From NCBI RefSeq assembly GCF_959029255.1, contig NZ_CAUFUE010000004.1, positions 150,647 to 214,646 on the forward strand: a DNA stretch of 64,000 nucleotides, read 5' to 3'. This DNA is from an uncultured Bacteroides sp. (GTDB lineage: Bacteria; Bacteroidota; Bacteroidia; Bacteroidales; Bacteroidaceae). Position 1 is the first letter of the stretch, and each line of letters begins with the position of its first letter. This document shows, piece after piece, positions 8,717-17,831 of this stretch. The notes below the pieces were generated by a model, which was not told the DNA's origin, made no database searches, and saw only the letters and a program-made list of their open reading frames with translations. The position numbers and the translations under genes are program-made.

Positions 8717-10897
8717 TTACTCGAATGCTTTGCGGTAGGTACAGCCGTCCTTCCATTCGGAACAGCCGTAGGCCGTTTTACCTTTGATAATAGTGCCTTT
8801 TCCACAGAGTGGGCAAGGTTGACCGACTAAAGTATCTTGCTGAACAACAGGTGAAGACGGCGTTACGCTTTGCGTTTGCGCCGTTTTCTTTTCGGCCGCC
8901 GTTTTTCGAGGAGCTCTTTTCTTAGGTTCTTTTTTAGGTTTGTCACCGTCGGAGGCTTTCGTTGCCGTCGCTTTCGCACTTTTCTCCGGAACAGGCGCCT
9001 GTATGGTGATATGGCGGTTGCTGTTATCAGATAGTACACTCATCACTACATCCGTAACCATTTGTTTCAGCTCTTCGAGGAACTGACCGGCATTGTAGGT
9101 ACGTTTTTCTATCTCACGCAACTTTTTCTCCCAGATACCCGTCAGCTCGGCAGACTTCAACAACTCTTCGTGAATAATCTGAACCAGTTCAACACCGGTG
9201 GGGGTGGCAACCAGATTCTTTTTCTCCTTGCGGATATAGTTACGCTTAAACAGCGTTTCTATGATGGCGGCACGCGTAGAAGGACGGCCGATGCCATTCT
9301 CTTTCAAAGCGTCACGCAGTTCATCGTTATCCACCAGCTTACCCGCAGTTTCCATGGCACGCAGCAAAGTCGCTTCGGTATAAGGACGAGGGGGCTGCGT
9401 CCACTTCTCATAGAGGTCGGGAAGATGCGGGCCACTCTCTCCCACTACAAAAGCGGGAAGGACATTCTCCTCTTCTCCACCTTTTTCGTCTTTCTCTTCC
9501 TGCGATTGAGCCGAAGGGGTACCGAATACGACCCGCCATCCCGGGTCTAATATTTGTTTGCCGGTCACCTTGAATTCTATTCCTTCCACCTCACCCAGTA
9601 CGGTGGTGGTGGCAAAGAGACAATCGGGATAGAATACAGCGATAAAACGGCGTGCAATCAGGTCGAATACCCGGCGTTCCATATCCGTCAAGTTCTGCGG
9701 GTGTTGTCCGGTAGGTATGATGGCGTGGTGGTCGGTCACTTTGGAGTTATCGAAAACCTTCTTCGACTTGGGTAATGTAGTACCTGCCAAAGGAGCCGTC
9801 AATGCTTCATAATCGCGCAGCCCTTTCAATATGCCGGGGCACTTCGGATAAATATCATCACTCAGATAAGTGGTATCTACACGCGGATAGGTGGCAACCT
9901 TCTTTTCATACAAAGACTGGATAGTCTTTAAAGTCTCATCGGCGGAAAAGGCGAACTTCTTGTTACATTCCACCTGCAAAGAAGTCAAGTCGAAAAGACG
10001 GAGGGGGGCTTCCTTTCCGTTTTTCTTAGTAACGTTGGTTATCGTAAAAGGGGAATCCTTGATTTGTTCGAGCAGAGATAATCCCCGTTCTTTATCCGTA
10101 ATCGGTTCAATACCCCGGTTTTCTTCCTCCTTTTTAGTCTTTGAAGCGGCAGCGTTTTCTTTCTGCTTTTCAGCTTCCAAAATCAGTTCTTCTTCGCTCT
10201 TTTTGAGGATGGCGGAGAATGTGGTATCACGGTAAACCGTTTTCAGTTCCCAATATTGCTTGGGAACGAAGTTTTGTATTTCGAGTTGGCGGTTCACGAT
10301 GAGCGCCAACGTAGGGGTCTGCACACGCCCGATGGAAAGTACCTGCCTGTTTTGTCCGTACTTCATGGTATAAAGACGGGTGGCATTCATTCCCAGCAGC
10401 CAGTCGCCGATGGCACGGGATAAGCCCGCTTCATACAACGGTTGGAAGTCGGAAGCGTCGCGCAACTTGGCAAATCCTTCCCGGATGGCTTCTTCCGTCA
10501 ATGAGGAAATCCACAGACGCTTCACCGGGCAACGTGCCCCGGCCTTCTGCATCACCCAGCGTTGTATCAATTCTCCCTCTTGCCCGGCATCACCGCAGTT
10601 TATAATCATGTCGGCATGTTGCATGAGGTTCTCTATCACACTGAACTGGCGCTCGTAGGTGGGATTGCTGATGAGTTTGATGCCGAAACGAGGAGGTATC
10701 ATAGGCAAACTTCCCAGACTCCACGACTTCCAGTTGGGTGTATATTCATGCGGTTCTTTGAGCGTACAGAGGTGACCGAATGTCCAGGTTACCTGGTATC
10801 CGTTTCCTTCGATGTATCCGTCTTTCTTATCTCTCGCTCCAAGTACATCGGCTATATCACGCGCCACAGAGGGCTTTTCGGCAATACAAACTATCAT
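8717..10897 (-). CDS. topB: DNA topoisomerase III (type IA)
   Basis: 726 aa. It relaxes or decatenates DNA through a transient 5'-phosphotyrosine. The TOPRIM domain is N-terminal (MIVCIAEKPSVARDIADVL, CGDAGQEGELIQRW), followed by MSIGRVQTPTLAL-type and catalytic YPRVDTTYLSDD motifs. A charged, Ala/Lys-rich linker leads to a C-terminal zinc ribbon (CPLCGKG...YGCSEWKDGC). The frame is open 25 codons further upstream to an ATG at 10972, but the promoter boxes at 10921-10950 lie inside that extension and the conserved protein begins at the ATG at 10897. Confidence 0.95.
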   Translation of the reverse strand: MIVCIAEKPSVARDIADVLGARDKKDGYIEGNGYQVTWTFGHLCTLKEPHEYTPNWKSWSLGSLPMIPPRFGIKLISNPTYERQFSVIENLMQHADMIINCGDAGQEGELIQRWVMQKAGARCPVKRLWISSLTEEAIREGFAKLRDASDFQPLYEAGLSRAIGDWLLGMNATRLYTMKYGQNRQVLSIGRVQTPTLALIVNRQLEIQNFVPKQYWELKTVYRDTTFSAILKKSEEELILEAEKQKENAAASKTKKEEENRGIEPITDKERGLSLLEQIKDSPFTITNVTKKNGKEAPLRLFDLTSLQVECNKKFAFSADETLKTIQSLYEKKVATYPRVDTTYLSDDIYPKCPGILKGLRDYEALTAPLAGTTLPKSKKVFDNSKVTDHHAIIPTGQHPQNLTDMERRVFDLIARRFIAVFYPDCLFATTTVLGEVEGIEFKVTGKQILDPGWRVVFGTPSAQSQEEKDEKGGEEENVLPAFVVGESGPHLPDLYEKWTQPPRPYTEATLLRAMETAGKLVDNDELRDALKENGIGRPSTRAAIIETLFKRNYIRKEKKNLVATPTGVELVQIIHEELLKSAELTGIWEKKLREIEKRTYNAGQFLEELKQMVTDVVMSVLSDNSNRHITIQAPVPEKSAKATATKASDGDKPKKEPKKRAPRKTAAEKKTAQTQSVTPSSPVVQQDTLVGQPCPLCGKGTIIKGKTAYGCSEWKDGCTYRKAFE

Positions 10898-10920
10898 TCG
10901 CTTTTTGTTGTTTTGAATGG

Positions 10921-10950
10921 CAAAGGTACAAAAAAGGGGGGAAAGGCAAG
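10921..10950 (-). promoter_or_regulatory. topB promoter
   Basis: On the minus strand CTTG (10947-10950), an 18-bp spacer and TACCTTTG (10921-10928, exact TAnnTTTG). It puts the transcript start just before the ATG at 10897 and decides the topB start. Confidence 0.65.
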
Positions 10951-11014
10951 GAAACTTGTACAAAATTGACATTTAAATAAACATTTGACATAGAGAAAAC
11001 AGGGGGAAAAGGAG

Positions 11015-11022
11015 TAATTTTG
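11015..11022 (+). promoter_or_regulatory. -7 box before the first PUL sulfatase
   Basis: TAATTTTG is an exact TAnnTTTG match. A TTTG at 10984-10987 is 27 bp upstream, longer than the usual 19-21. Use of this promoter would leave a leader of about 150 nt that contains the GAAGAAT hairpin. Confidence 0.4.
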
Positions 11023-11045
11023 CGGGAGAGGAAAAGGATAAATTA

Positions 11046-11130
11046 ATGAAGAATGAAGAATGAAGAATGAAGAATCACCTTGCGGCATGCTTACGTAGCG
11101 CAGCCTAATTCTTCATTCTTCATTCTTCAT
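11046..11130. repeat. Heptamer-built inverted repeat (ATGAAGA)n
   Basis: Four tandem ATGAAGA heptamers (11046-11075) face three in reverse complement (11107-11130). The arms pair over at least 23 bp and can slide by one heptamer. The loop (11076-11106) contains TGCGGCATGCTTACGTAGCG. It lies between topB and the sulfatase, inside the presumed sulfatase leader. Confidence 0.8.
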
Positions 11131-11176
11131 TTCCCTAAATTCCTATTTTTAAACTTATCAATTTTAAACTAATAAT

Positions 11177-12580
11177 ATGGTAAAACAAATTTCAATGAAG
11201 CATTGGGCATGTTTTTCACTACTATGCTCATCTGCGGTCTCTGCCGCCGACCGCCCCAACATTATCTACATCTTTACCGACCAACATACAGCTAATGCTA
11301 TGAGTTGTGCGGGTAATCCGGATTTGCACACTCCCAACCTTGACAAGCTTGCCGCTGCCGGTGTGATGTTTACGAACGCTTATTGCACTGCCCCACTCAG
11401 CGGTCCCTCCCGTGGGGCTATGTTCACGGGGCATTATCCCGATGCTGTGGGTTTGTCTGTAAACGGAGTAGCGATGCCCGATTCATTAAAGACACAAACA
11501 CTGGGAACATTAGTCAAGAACGCCGGATACGAATGCGCCTACGGTGGTAAGTGGCATGTACCCGAACTTGATATTCCGGACAAACAATATGGTTTCGACA
11601 ATATCTATAAACATAGTGATGACGGACTTGCCGAAGCTTGTGTAGAATTCCTTTCACGCAAGCACGATAAGCCTTTCTTCCTGGTGGCTTCTTACGACAA
11701 TCCGCATAACGTCTGCGAATATGCACGCAGCCAAAACCTACCTTACGGGAATATCAATACACCTGAGATACGTAATTGCCCGGGACTACCCGTTAACTTC
11801 GCCAAGAACCCGTATGATGCCGATGTCATTGAAAATGAAAGAGCCAATAATTTCAATGTCTATCCTACCGCTACTTTCACGCCGGAAGACTGGCGTATGT
11901 ACCGCTACACTTACTACCGTCTGGTAGAAAAGGTAGACCGTGAAATCGGAAAGATTGTCGATGCCATTGACAAGAACAATCTCTGGAAGAATACAATTGT
12001 CATCTTCTCCAGCGACCACGGTGACGGTACCGGCGCCCACCAATGGAACCAGAAGTCGGCTTTATATGAAGAGGTTATCAATATTCCTCTTATCGTAACT
12101 TTACCCGGCAAGAAACATGCAGGAAAGCAACTGCCGCAACTCATCAGCAACGGGGTTGATTTCTTCGCCACCATCTGCGACTGGACAGGCGCCAAGATGC
12201 CACAAGGGGCTGCCGGCAAGTCTTTCCGTAAAGTTGTGGAGGAAGGAAATCCACAGAGCCCGCATCAGGAGTATGTCATCACAGAGACTCGTTTCGACGG
12301 CAGCAAGACGAGAGGTTGGGTAGTGCGCAGCGAACGTTATAAATATGTCCTTTACGACAAAGGCAGACATCGCGAACAACTTTTCGACATGCAGAACGAC
12401 CGGGGTGAAATGAGAAACCTCATGATGGAAAACGCTTACGAGGAAGTGGTACAAAAACATCGTGACATCTTGGAGAAATGGATGAATACGCAGAAAATCC
12501 GGCCGACTCGTCCGAAACTGCATGATGTTCCCGGAAAGGTGCTTCCGAAAACGGCTAATTACCAGACAGCGTATAAATAA
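11177..12580 (+). CDS. Ser-type sulfatase (S1 family), PUL enzyme
   Basis: 467 aa, with a signal-like N-terminus ending SSAVSA, so periplasmic. It hydrolyses a sulfate ester on the glycan. The active-site motif is SGPSRGAMFTG: Ser75 would be converted to formylglycine by an anSME (not in this window). Calcium ligands show as NIIYIFTDQH and IVIFSSDHGDGTGAHQWNQKS, with GGKWHVPE supplying catalytic Lys/His. It is a close paralogue of the sulfatase at 20396. The substrate position is not decided; S1 glycosaminoglycan sulfatases of Bacteroides are the nearest class I can name. It forms a separate transcription unit from SusC. Confidence 0.85.
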   Translation: MVKQISMKHWACFSLLCSSAVSAADRPNIIYIFTDQHTANAMSCAGNPDLHTPNLDKLAAAGVMFTNAYCTAPLSGPSRGAMFTGHYPDAVGLSVNGVAMPDSLKTQTLGTLVKNAGYECAYGGKWHVPELDIPDKQYGFDNIYKHSDDGLAEACVEFLSRKHDKPFFLVASYDNPHNVCEYARSQNLPYGNINTPEIRNCPGLPVNFAKNPYDADVIENERANNFNVYPTATFTPEDWRMYRYTYYRLVEKVDREIGKIVDAIDKNNLWKNTIVIFSSDHGDGTGAHQWNQKSALYEEVINIPLIVTLPGKKHAGKQLPQLISNGVDFFATICDWTGAKMPQGAAGKSFRKVVEEGNPQSPHQEYVITETRFDGSKTRGWVVRSERYKYVLYDKGRHREQLFDMQNDRGEMRNLMMENAYEEVVQKHRDILEKWMNTQKIRPTRPKLHDVPGKVLPKTANYQTAYK

Positions 12581-12618
12581 GAAGAGAGATAACTTAACCG
12601 GTAATATTCTACTTTATC

Positions 12619-12666
12619 AATGACAGCCCAGGCTAATCCCCCCTAGAAAAGCCTGTAGCTGTCATT
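12619..12666 (+). terminator. Hairpin between sulfatase and susC-like gene
   Basis: AATGACAGC (12619-12627) pairs with GCTGTCATT (12658-12666), and CAGGCT with AGCCTG inside (12629-12634/12650-12655). A short T-rich tail follows. It separates the sulfatase from the SusC operon. Confidence 0.55.
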
Positions 12667-12702
12667 GTTGTTTATATCCGAAGACCCCATTTATACAGAA
12701 TT

Positions 12703-12798
12703 GAAAGACAAATGTACAAAACTGAAAGTTAAATCAACAGTACGGAATATCCCCAAAACACGATAGAAAGGAGAAGAGCAGAAAAGCGCCTAATTTAG
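12703..12798 (+). promoter_or_regulatory. Candidate HTCS operator and promoter of the SusCD operon
   Basis: GAAAG boxes at 12703, 12724 and 12766 are spaced 21 and 42 bp (2 x 21). The -7-like TAATTTAG (12791-12798, one mismatch to TAnnTTTG) starts 25 bp after the last box and 48 bp before the susC-like ATG. AraC-type output domains of HTCS bind same-face direct repeats of about this period. Assignment to the HTCS here is inference. Confidence 0.5.
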
Positions 12799-12838
12799 CA
12801 GCAGGAAAATAAGTTTGAAATTATATTATAAACTCCAC

Positions 12839-15800
12839 ATGAAAAACATTCTAAAAATTCTCCTGCCGACAGTTTGCCTTCTCATGGCTTTGGGCATTCA
12901 TGCGCAAAACCTCACCGTCACCGGCAAGGTAGTGGATAACGAAGGTCTGGAAGTTATCGGCGCCAACATCACCCTGAAAGGTAATGCCGGTATAGGTACC
13001 ATCACTAACATTGATGGAAAATATACCTTGAACGTAAACAATGCATCGAAAGATGTACTTGTGTTCTCATATATCGGAATGAAAACTCAGGAGGTTCCGG
13101 TCAAAGGACGAAAACAAATCAACGTAACCCTGTTGCCAGATAACAAAGTGCTGGACGAAGTGGTAGTCATCGGTTACGGCACGGCCAAACGTAGCGACCT
13201 GACCGGTTCAGTGGTATCCGTGAAAAGCGAAGACCTGATGCAGACACCTACCTCGGACGTGGCACAGGCACTGGCGGGACGTGTAGCAGGTGTCAACATC
13301 ATGCAGTCCGAAGGCGCACCTGGAGCCAACGTTTCCATCCGTGTACGTGGCGGTATCTCCATCACACAAAGCAATGAACCGCTCTACGTCATTGACGGTT
13401 TCCCCAGTGAAGATGGCATGAGTAGCCTGGACCCGGGTGAGATTGAAAGTATCGATATCCTGAAAGACGCCTCGTCCACAGCTATTTACGGTGCACGGGG
13501 CGCCAACGGTGTAGTGGTTATCACCACCAAGTCCGGCGGAAAGAAAAATGATATGAAGATGAGCGTCAAGTTCGACAGTTATATAGGTATAAAGAAAGTA
13601 TCAAAGAAACTCCCTGTGCTCTCTCCCAAAGAATTCGTATTGCTGGACTACGAGCGCAGCCTCAGCCTTAAGGGAGAAGATGGCGTGAAGGGATTCCAAA
13701 AAAGATATGGTTCATTCTACGAAATAAACGATAACTATGCCGGCCGTCCGGGGGTGGACTGGCAGGAAGAAGCCTTAGGACGTGTCACCACCTCACAGAA
13801 CTACCGTGTCAGCATTTCGGGTGGGAACAAAGAACTGAAGTATAGCTTAAGTTACAGCTACTTCAAGGACTTGGGAGCCATGATAAAAAGTGGAAACAAC
13901 AAACATAACGTATCTTTCAGCGTATCGCACCGCGCATCCGACCGCTTCCAGGCAAATGCCCGCCTTAATTATAATGAGAACAAAGTTTACGGCATGGGCA
14001 CATCGGACGGAAGCAGCCGTTTCAACAAGATGGAACACATCTTACAATACCGCCCAGTCATCGGCCTCTACGGAAACGACAATGACCTGATATGGGACAC
14101 CGACCCATTGCTGGAAGACGATAACGCCAACCCGATGGTCAGCCCTCTCGTTTCGGCATCGGCAGAAAAGAAAGACAGACTGAGCCGTAATCTGCAAATC
14201 AACGGTGGCTTTACCTTCAACTTCAACAAACGATTGAGTCTACGTAACAGCACCGGTATGCGCTATTCCACCACACGAAACGATATTTTCAATGGTTCCA
14301 AGTCATCATCCGGCAAACGTTCCAGTATCAACGGATATACCCAATATGACGAAAAAGGTAGTTTCCAGACTTCCAACGTTCTGAATTATGAATATCGTAA
14401 GGACAAACATCGATTCACCCTGATGGGCGGACAGGAATTCGTTTCCAATTGGAGTAAAGCCTTACGCGCCACCGTAACGAACTTCCCTAATGACGATATA
14501 GGACTGAACGACATGGGATTGGGTGTTCCTAACAGCACCACAAGCAAAGTGATTTATGACGACAAACTTATTTCTTTCTTTGCACGCGCCAATTACAATC
14601 TGAACGAGAAATACTTGTTTACAGCCACTGTGCGTGCCGACGGTTCTTCCAAATTCAGCGACAAGCACAAATGGGGCTATTTCCCCTCCGTATCTGCCGC
14701 CTGGCGACTGGGAGAAGAGGAATTTATCAAAAGGATGAAGTTATTCTCCGACTTGAAAATTCGTGTAGGTTATGGTTTGGCTGGAAATAACCGTGTAGGA
14801 AATTACTCCTCTTTGGATTTGCTGTCCTCCGTTAACTATGCCAATAACGATGCGCAAGTATCCGGTTATGTTCCGGCAGGTATCCCGAGCGAATACCTGC
14901 AATGGGAATCAAACGCCACATTCAACTTCGGAGTAGACCTCGGTTTTCTGGAACAACGCATCACCGTTTCGCCGGAGTTCTACATCAACAATAGCAGCAA
15001 CCTGCTGCTCAACTCCCGCGTACCGGGTTCTTCAGGCTTCACCAACATGCTACGCAACATCGGACAGACACGAAACGTCGGGGTTGACCTCACTATAAAC
15101 AGTACCAACATACAAAATAAGAAATTCAGCTGGAGGAGCAGTCTCAACGTATCCTATAACCGTAATACCATCAAAGCGCTTTCCGGTGAAAAGTCTTTTC
15201 TGGAAGAAGCCTCCTTCGGTTACAACCAAGCCACCCACAAGATAGAAGTAGGGAATTCTATCGGACAATTCTACGGTTTTAAGACCCTGGGAGTCTATCA
15301 GGTGAATGAATTCGATTATGATGCCGCTACCCAAACCTATCTGCTGAAAGAAGGTATTCCCTATATGGGAGACCGCAATAAAATGCAACCCGGCATGTGG
15401 AAATTTGCCAACCTGGACAACAATGACGTGATTGACGACAATGACCGTACCGTCATCGGCAACGCTAATCCCGATTTCTACGGAGGTCTGAACAACACCT
15501 TCAAGTACAAAAATTGGGACATGAGTGTTTTCTTCTCCTTCAGCTATGGCGCCGAAGTACTGAACGCCACAAAACTGACCAGCACAAAAGCAGGTAAGAT
15601 GAACTATAATGTACTGGCGGCAGTAGACAGTAATCACCGCTGGATGACCATTGATGCGGATGGGAAAATCGTGACCGATCCCGGACAACTTGCCTCACTG
15701 AATGCGGGTCGAAACGTTGCCAGTATCTACGACCTTCAGGAAGGCAAAAACTATATCCACTCCTGGGCAGTGGAAGACGCCTCATTTCTGAGATTGAGCA

Positions 15801-16021
15801 ACATCAACATCGGGTATACCTTTGACCGTAAGAAGCTTGCCCGCTTCGGGTTACAGAGCCTACGACTCTATGCCAGTGGCAATAACCTCTTCGTTTGGAC
15901 ACCCTATACAGGTTTCGACCCGGAAGTGTCTACCAAAGGCAGCAACCTGACACCGGGAGTGGACTTCGGAGCTTATCCCCGCAACCGCTCTTTCATCTTC
16001 GGACTGAACGTTGCTTTCTAA
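12839..16021 (+). CDS. SusC-like TonB-dependent outer-membrane transporter
   Basis: 1060 aa from the ATG at 12839 (the frame is open to a TTG at 12815). After a signal peptide ending GIHAQ comes the carboxypeptidase-like domain (VTGKVVDNEGLEVIGANITL), then the TonB-box/plug region (DEVVVIGYGTAKRSDLTGSV, VRIRGGISI-type NEPLYVIDGFP, STAIYGARGANGVVVITTK), then a 22-strand barrel ending in FIFGLNVAF. It imports oligosaccharides across the outer membrane with the SusD lipoprotein encoded 36 bp downstream. First gene of a SusC-SusD-lyase-sulfatase operon. Confidence 0.96.
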   Translation: MKNILKILLPTVCLLMALGIHAQNLTVTGKVVDNEGLEVIGANITLKGNAGIGTITNIDGKYTLNVNNASKDVLVFSYIGMKTQEVPVKGRKQINVTLLPDNKVLDEVVVIGYGTAKRSDLTGSVVSVKSEDLMQTPTSDVAQALAGRVAGVNIMQSEGAPGANVSIRVRGGISITQSNEPLYVIDGFPSEDGMSSLDPGEIESIDILKDASSTAIYGARGANGVVVITTKSGGKKNDMKMSVKFDSYIGIKKVSKKLPVLSPKEFVLLDYERSLSLKGEDGVKGFQKRYGSFYEINDNYAGRPGVDWQEEALGRVTTSQNYRVSISGGNKELKYSLSYSYFKDLGAMIKSGNNKHNVSFSVSHRASDRFQANARLNYNENKVYGMGTSDGSSRFNKMEHILQYRPVIGLYGNDNDLIWDTDPLLEDDNANPMVSPLVSASAEKKDRLSRNLQINGGFTFNFNKRLSLRNSTGMRYSTTRNDIFNGSKSSSGKRSSINGYTQYDEKGSFQTSNVLNYEYRKDKHRFTLMGGQEFVSNWSKALRATVTNFPNDDIGLNDMGLGVPNSTTSKVIYDDKLISFFARANYNLNEKYLFTATVRADGSSKFSDKHKWGYFPSVSAAWRLGEEEFIKRMKLFSDLKIRVGYGLAGNNRVGNYSSLDLLSSVNYANNDAQVSGYVPAGIPSEYLQWESNATFNFGVDLGFLEQRITVSPEFYINNSSNLLLNSRVPGSSGFTNMLRNIGQTRNVGVDLTINSTNIQNKKFSWRSSLNVSYNRNTIKALSGEKSFLEEASFGYNQATHKIEVGNSIGQFYGFKTLGVYQVNEFDYDAATQTYLLKEGIPYMGDRNKMQPGMWKFANLDNNDVIDDNDRTVIGNANPDFYGGLNNTFKYKNWDMSVFFSFSYGAEVLNATKLTSTKAGKMNYNVLAAVDSNHRWMTIDADGKIVTDPGQLASLNAGRNVASIYDLQEGKNYIHSWAVEDASFLRLSNINIGYTFDRKKLARFGLQSLRLYASGNNLFVWTPYTGFDPEVSTKGSNLTPGVDFGAYPRNRSFIFGLNVAF

Positions 16022-16057
16022 TAGAAAATTAAACCTTATTATATAGACAATATCATC

Positions 16058-17791
16058 ATGAGAAAATTTAAAAATACATACCTGGCACTGGCGCTTCTGT
16101 CCTTCGGAAGCTTGTGCAGCACTTCATGCCAAGATACACTGGAAGAAAACCCCGACTCCTACTATACTCGCAAAGACTTTTTTGTCAATGCCGCCAATGC
16201 AGAAATGGCAATCAATGGAATTTACAATGCACTGATTGATTTGTACGGATACATAGACGGGCAAAACAGCGCCGCTTCGGACGACATCATGTTTCCTGCA
16301 GGCGGTAACAGCGGAGACAATGCACGTCGTGATATGGGGCACTACGCAATTACTACTTCCAATAAAGACCTTGAAAATATATGGAACGGAAAATACGAGC
16401 AACTGAACCGCGCCAACTATTGCATACAAAATATTGAAGCCATGAAAGGTTACTCCAAAAACGACGAGCTCCAGAAACTTGTCGCCACGGCCAGGTTCCT
16501 CCGTGCGCAAACTGCTTTCGACATCGTACGCTATTGGGGCGACGCACCTTTCAAGACCAACTATTCCGCCAACTACGAAGATGCCTATCAGCCACGTACC
16601 GACCGCGAAAAGATATACGACCAAATCATCGAAGACCTGAATATCGCCAAGACTGTACTACCTTGGGCGGACGCGGACTCATCTCCCGAGAAGGTGTCAC
16701 AAGGTGCCGCCCGCGCCTTGCTGATGCGCGTATTGCTAACGCGTGCCGGATATAGCCTCCAGATGAACGGTAAAACGGCACGTCCCCAAGACGGTGTGCG
16801 CAAAGAATATTTCAATGCGGTCATTGACGAATGGGAAGCCTTTGAAACCAATGATTATCATGGATTTTATGAAGGAGGTTATGAAGCCTTATTCAGAAGT
16901 TTCTCCGAAGGTAAACTTAAATCCAAAGAGAGTCTTTTTGAAGTAGCGTTCTACTACCCCACCACCAAAGGTTATTGGGGAAGCTATATGGGTCCTGCAG
17001 TAGCAGCAGCCAATGTAAAAACCGGTGAAACGAGCAAATACATGGGACGTGCCAACGGTTCCTTCCGTGCCGTGCCGGAGTGGAGGAGCTTCTACGAAAC
17101 GAAAACGGAAACCGTAGAAGAAAACGGAAAGAAAGTAGAAAAAGAGGTTCTTGTTGACAAGCGTCGCGATGTAGCGATATGTACCTACCAATACACATGG
17201 GACAATAAAATAAAAAACCACGTAAAAAAAGAAGACACGAGCGGGCGTAACTGGTATCCCGGCAAATGGCGTCGGGAATGGATGCCGAGCGGAACGACCA
17301 AAGACCTCAACTGCACGGACATCAACTACTGTATGCTCCGCTATGCCGACGTAGTGCTGATGGCAGCAGAAGCTTATAACGAAACAGGCAACACTCCGCA
17401 GGCATGGATACTCTTGAACAAGGTGCGTGAACGTGCCGGAGCAACCCCCACCAATACATTGGCAGAATACAGGAAAGTGCAACCTAATCTCTATGACTTG
17501 CCCTACTTCAACAGTGGAGATGAGAAAGATAACTTCCGTACTGCTCTTTACTGGGAACGCGGACTGGAACTTGCCTTCGAAGGACAGCGTAAGTATGACC
17601 TCATCCGCTGGGGTATCCTTGCCGAAGCCCTGCAACTATTCGGCAAAGATACGGCTGCAAACTCGAGTACTAATAAAACTTACATAGCCCCGGACAATTT
17701 CAAGACCGGAAAACATGAACTGTTCCCTATCCCGATGGATGAGATACAGGTGAATTACAAGCTGAACGGAAAAAACAACCCGGGCTATTGA
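16058..17791 (+). CDS. SusD-like glycan-binding lipoprotein (RagB/SusD)
   Basis: 577 aa. Lipoprotein signal with Cys24 (LCSTSCQDTLEENP). It caps the SusC barrel on the cell surface and captures oligosaccharides. The RagB/SusD pattern is clear: helical TPR part with FLRAQTAFDIVRYWGDAPF, then NCTDINYCMLRYADVVLMAAEAYNE, RERAGA, ALYWERGLELAFEGQRKYDLIRWG and a C-terminal KHELFPIPMDEI. It lies between SusC and a lyase in one operon. Confidence 0.96.
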   Translation: MRKFKNTYLALALLSFGSLCSTSCQDTLEENPDSYYTRKDFFVNAANAEMAINGIYNALIDLYGYIDGQNSAASDDIMFPAGGNSGDNARRDMGHYAITTSNKDLENIWNGKYEQLNRANYCIQNIEAMKGYSKNDELQKLVATARFLRAQTAFDIVRYWGDAPFKTNYSANYEDAYQPRTDREKIYDQIIEDLNIAKTVLPWADADSSPEKVSQGAARALLMRVLLTRAGYSLQMNGKTARPQDGVRKEYFNAVIDEWEAFETNDYHGFYEGGYEALFRSFSEGKLKSKESLFEVAFYYPTTKGYWGSYMGPAVAAANVKTGETSKYMGRANGSFRAVPEWRSFYETKTETVEENGKKVEKEVLVDKRRDVAICTYQYTWDNKIKNHVKKEDTSGRNWYPGKWRREWMPSGTTKDLNCTDINYCMLRYADVVLMAAEAYNETGNTPQAWILLNKVRERAGATPTNTLAEYRKVQPNLYDLPYFNSGDEKDNFRTALYWERGLELAFEGQRKYDLIRWGILAEALQLFGKDTAANSSTNKTYIAPDNFKTGKHELFPIPMDEIQVNYKLNGKNNPGY

Positions 17792-17831
17792 ACAATTAAT
17801 AATGTATAACTCATAAGCCATAATTCGTATC

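Noticed and set aside
8717..10972. topB start at the upstream ATG (10972)
   Set aside because: The -7/-33 promoter lies inside that extension and the TOPRIM domain starts at 10897.
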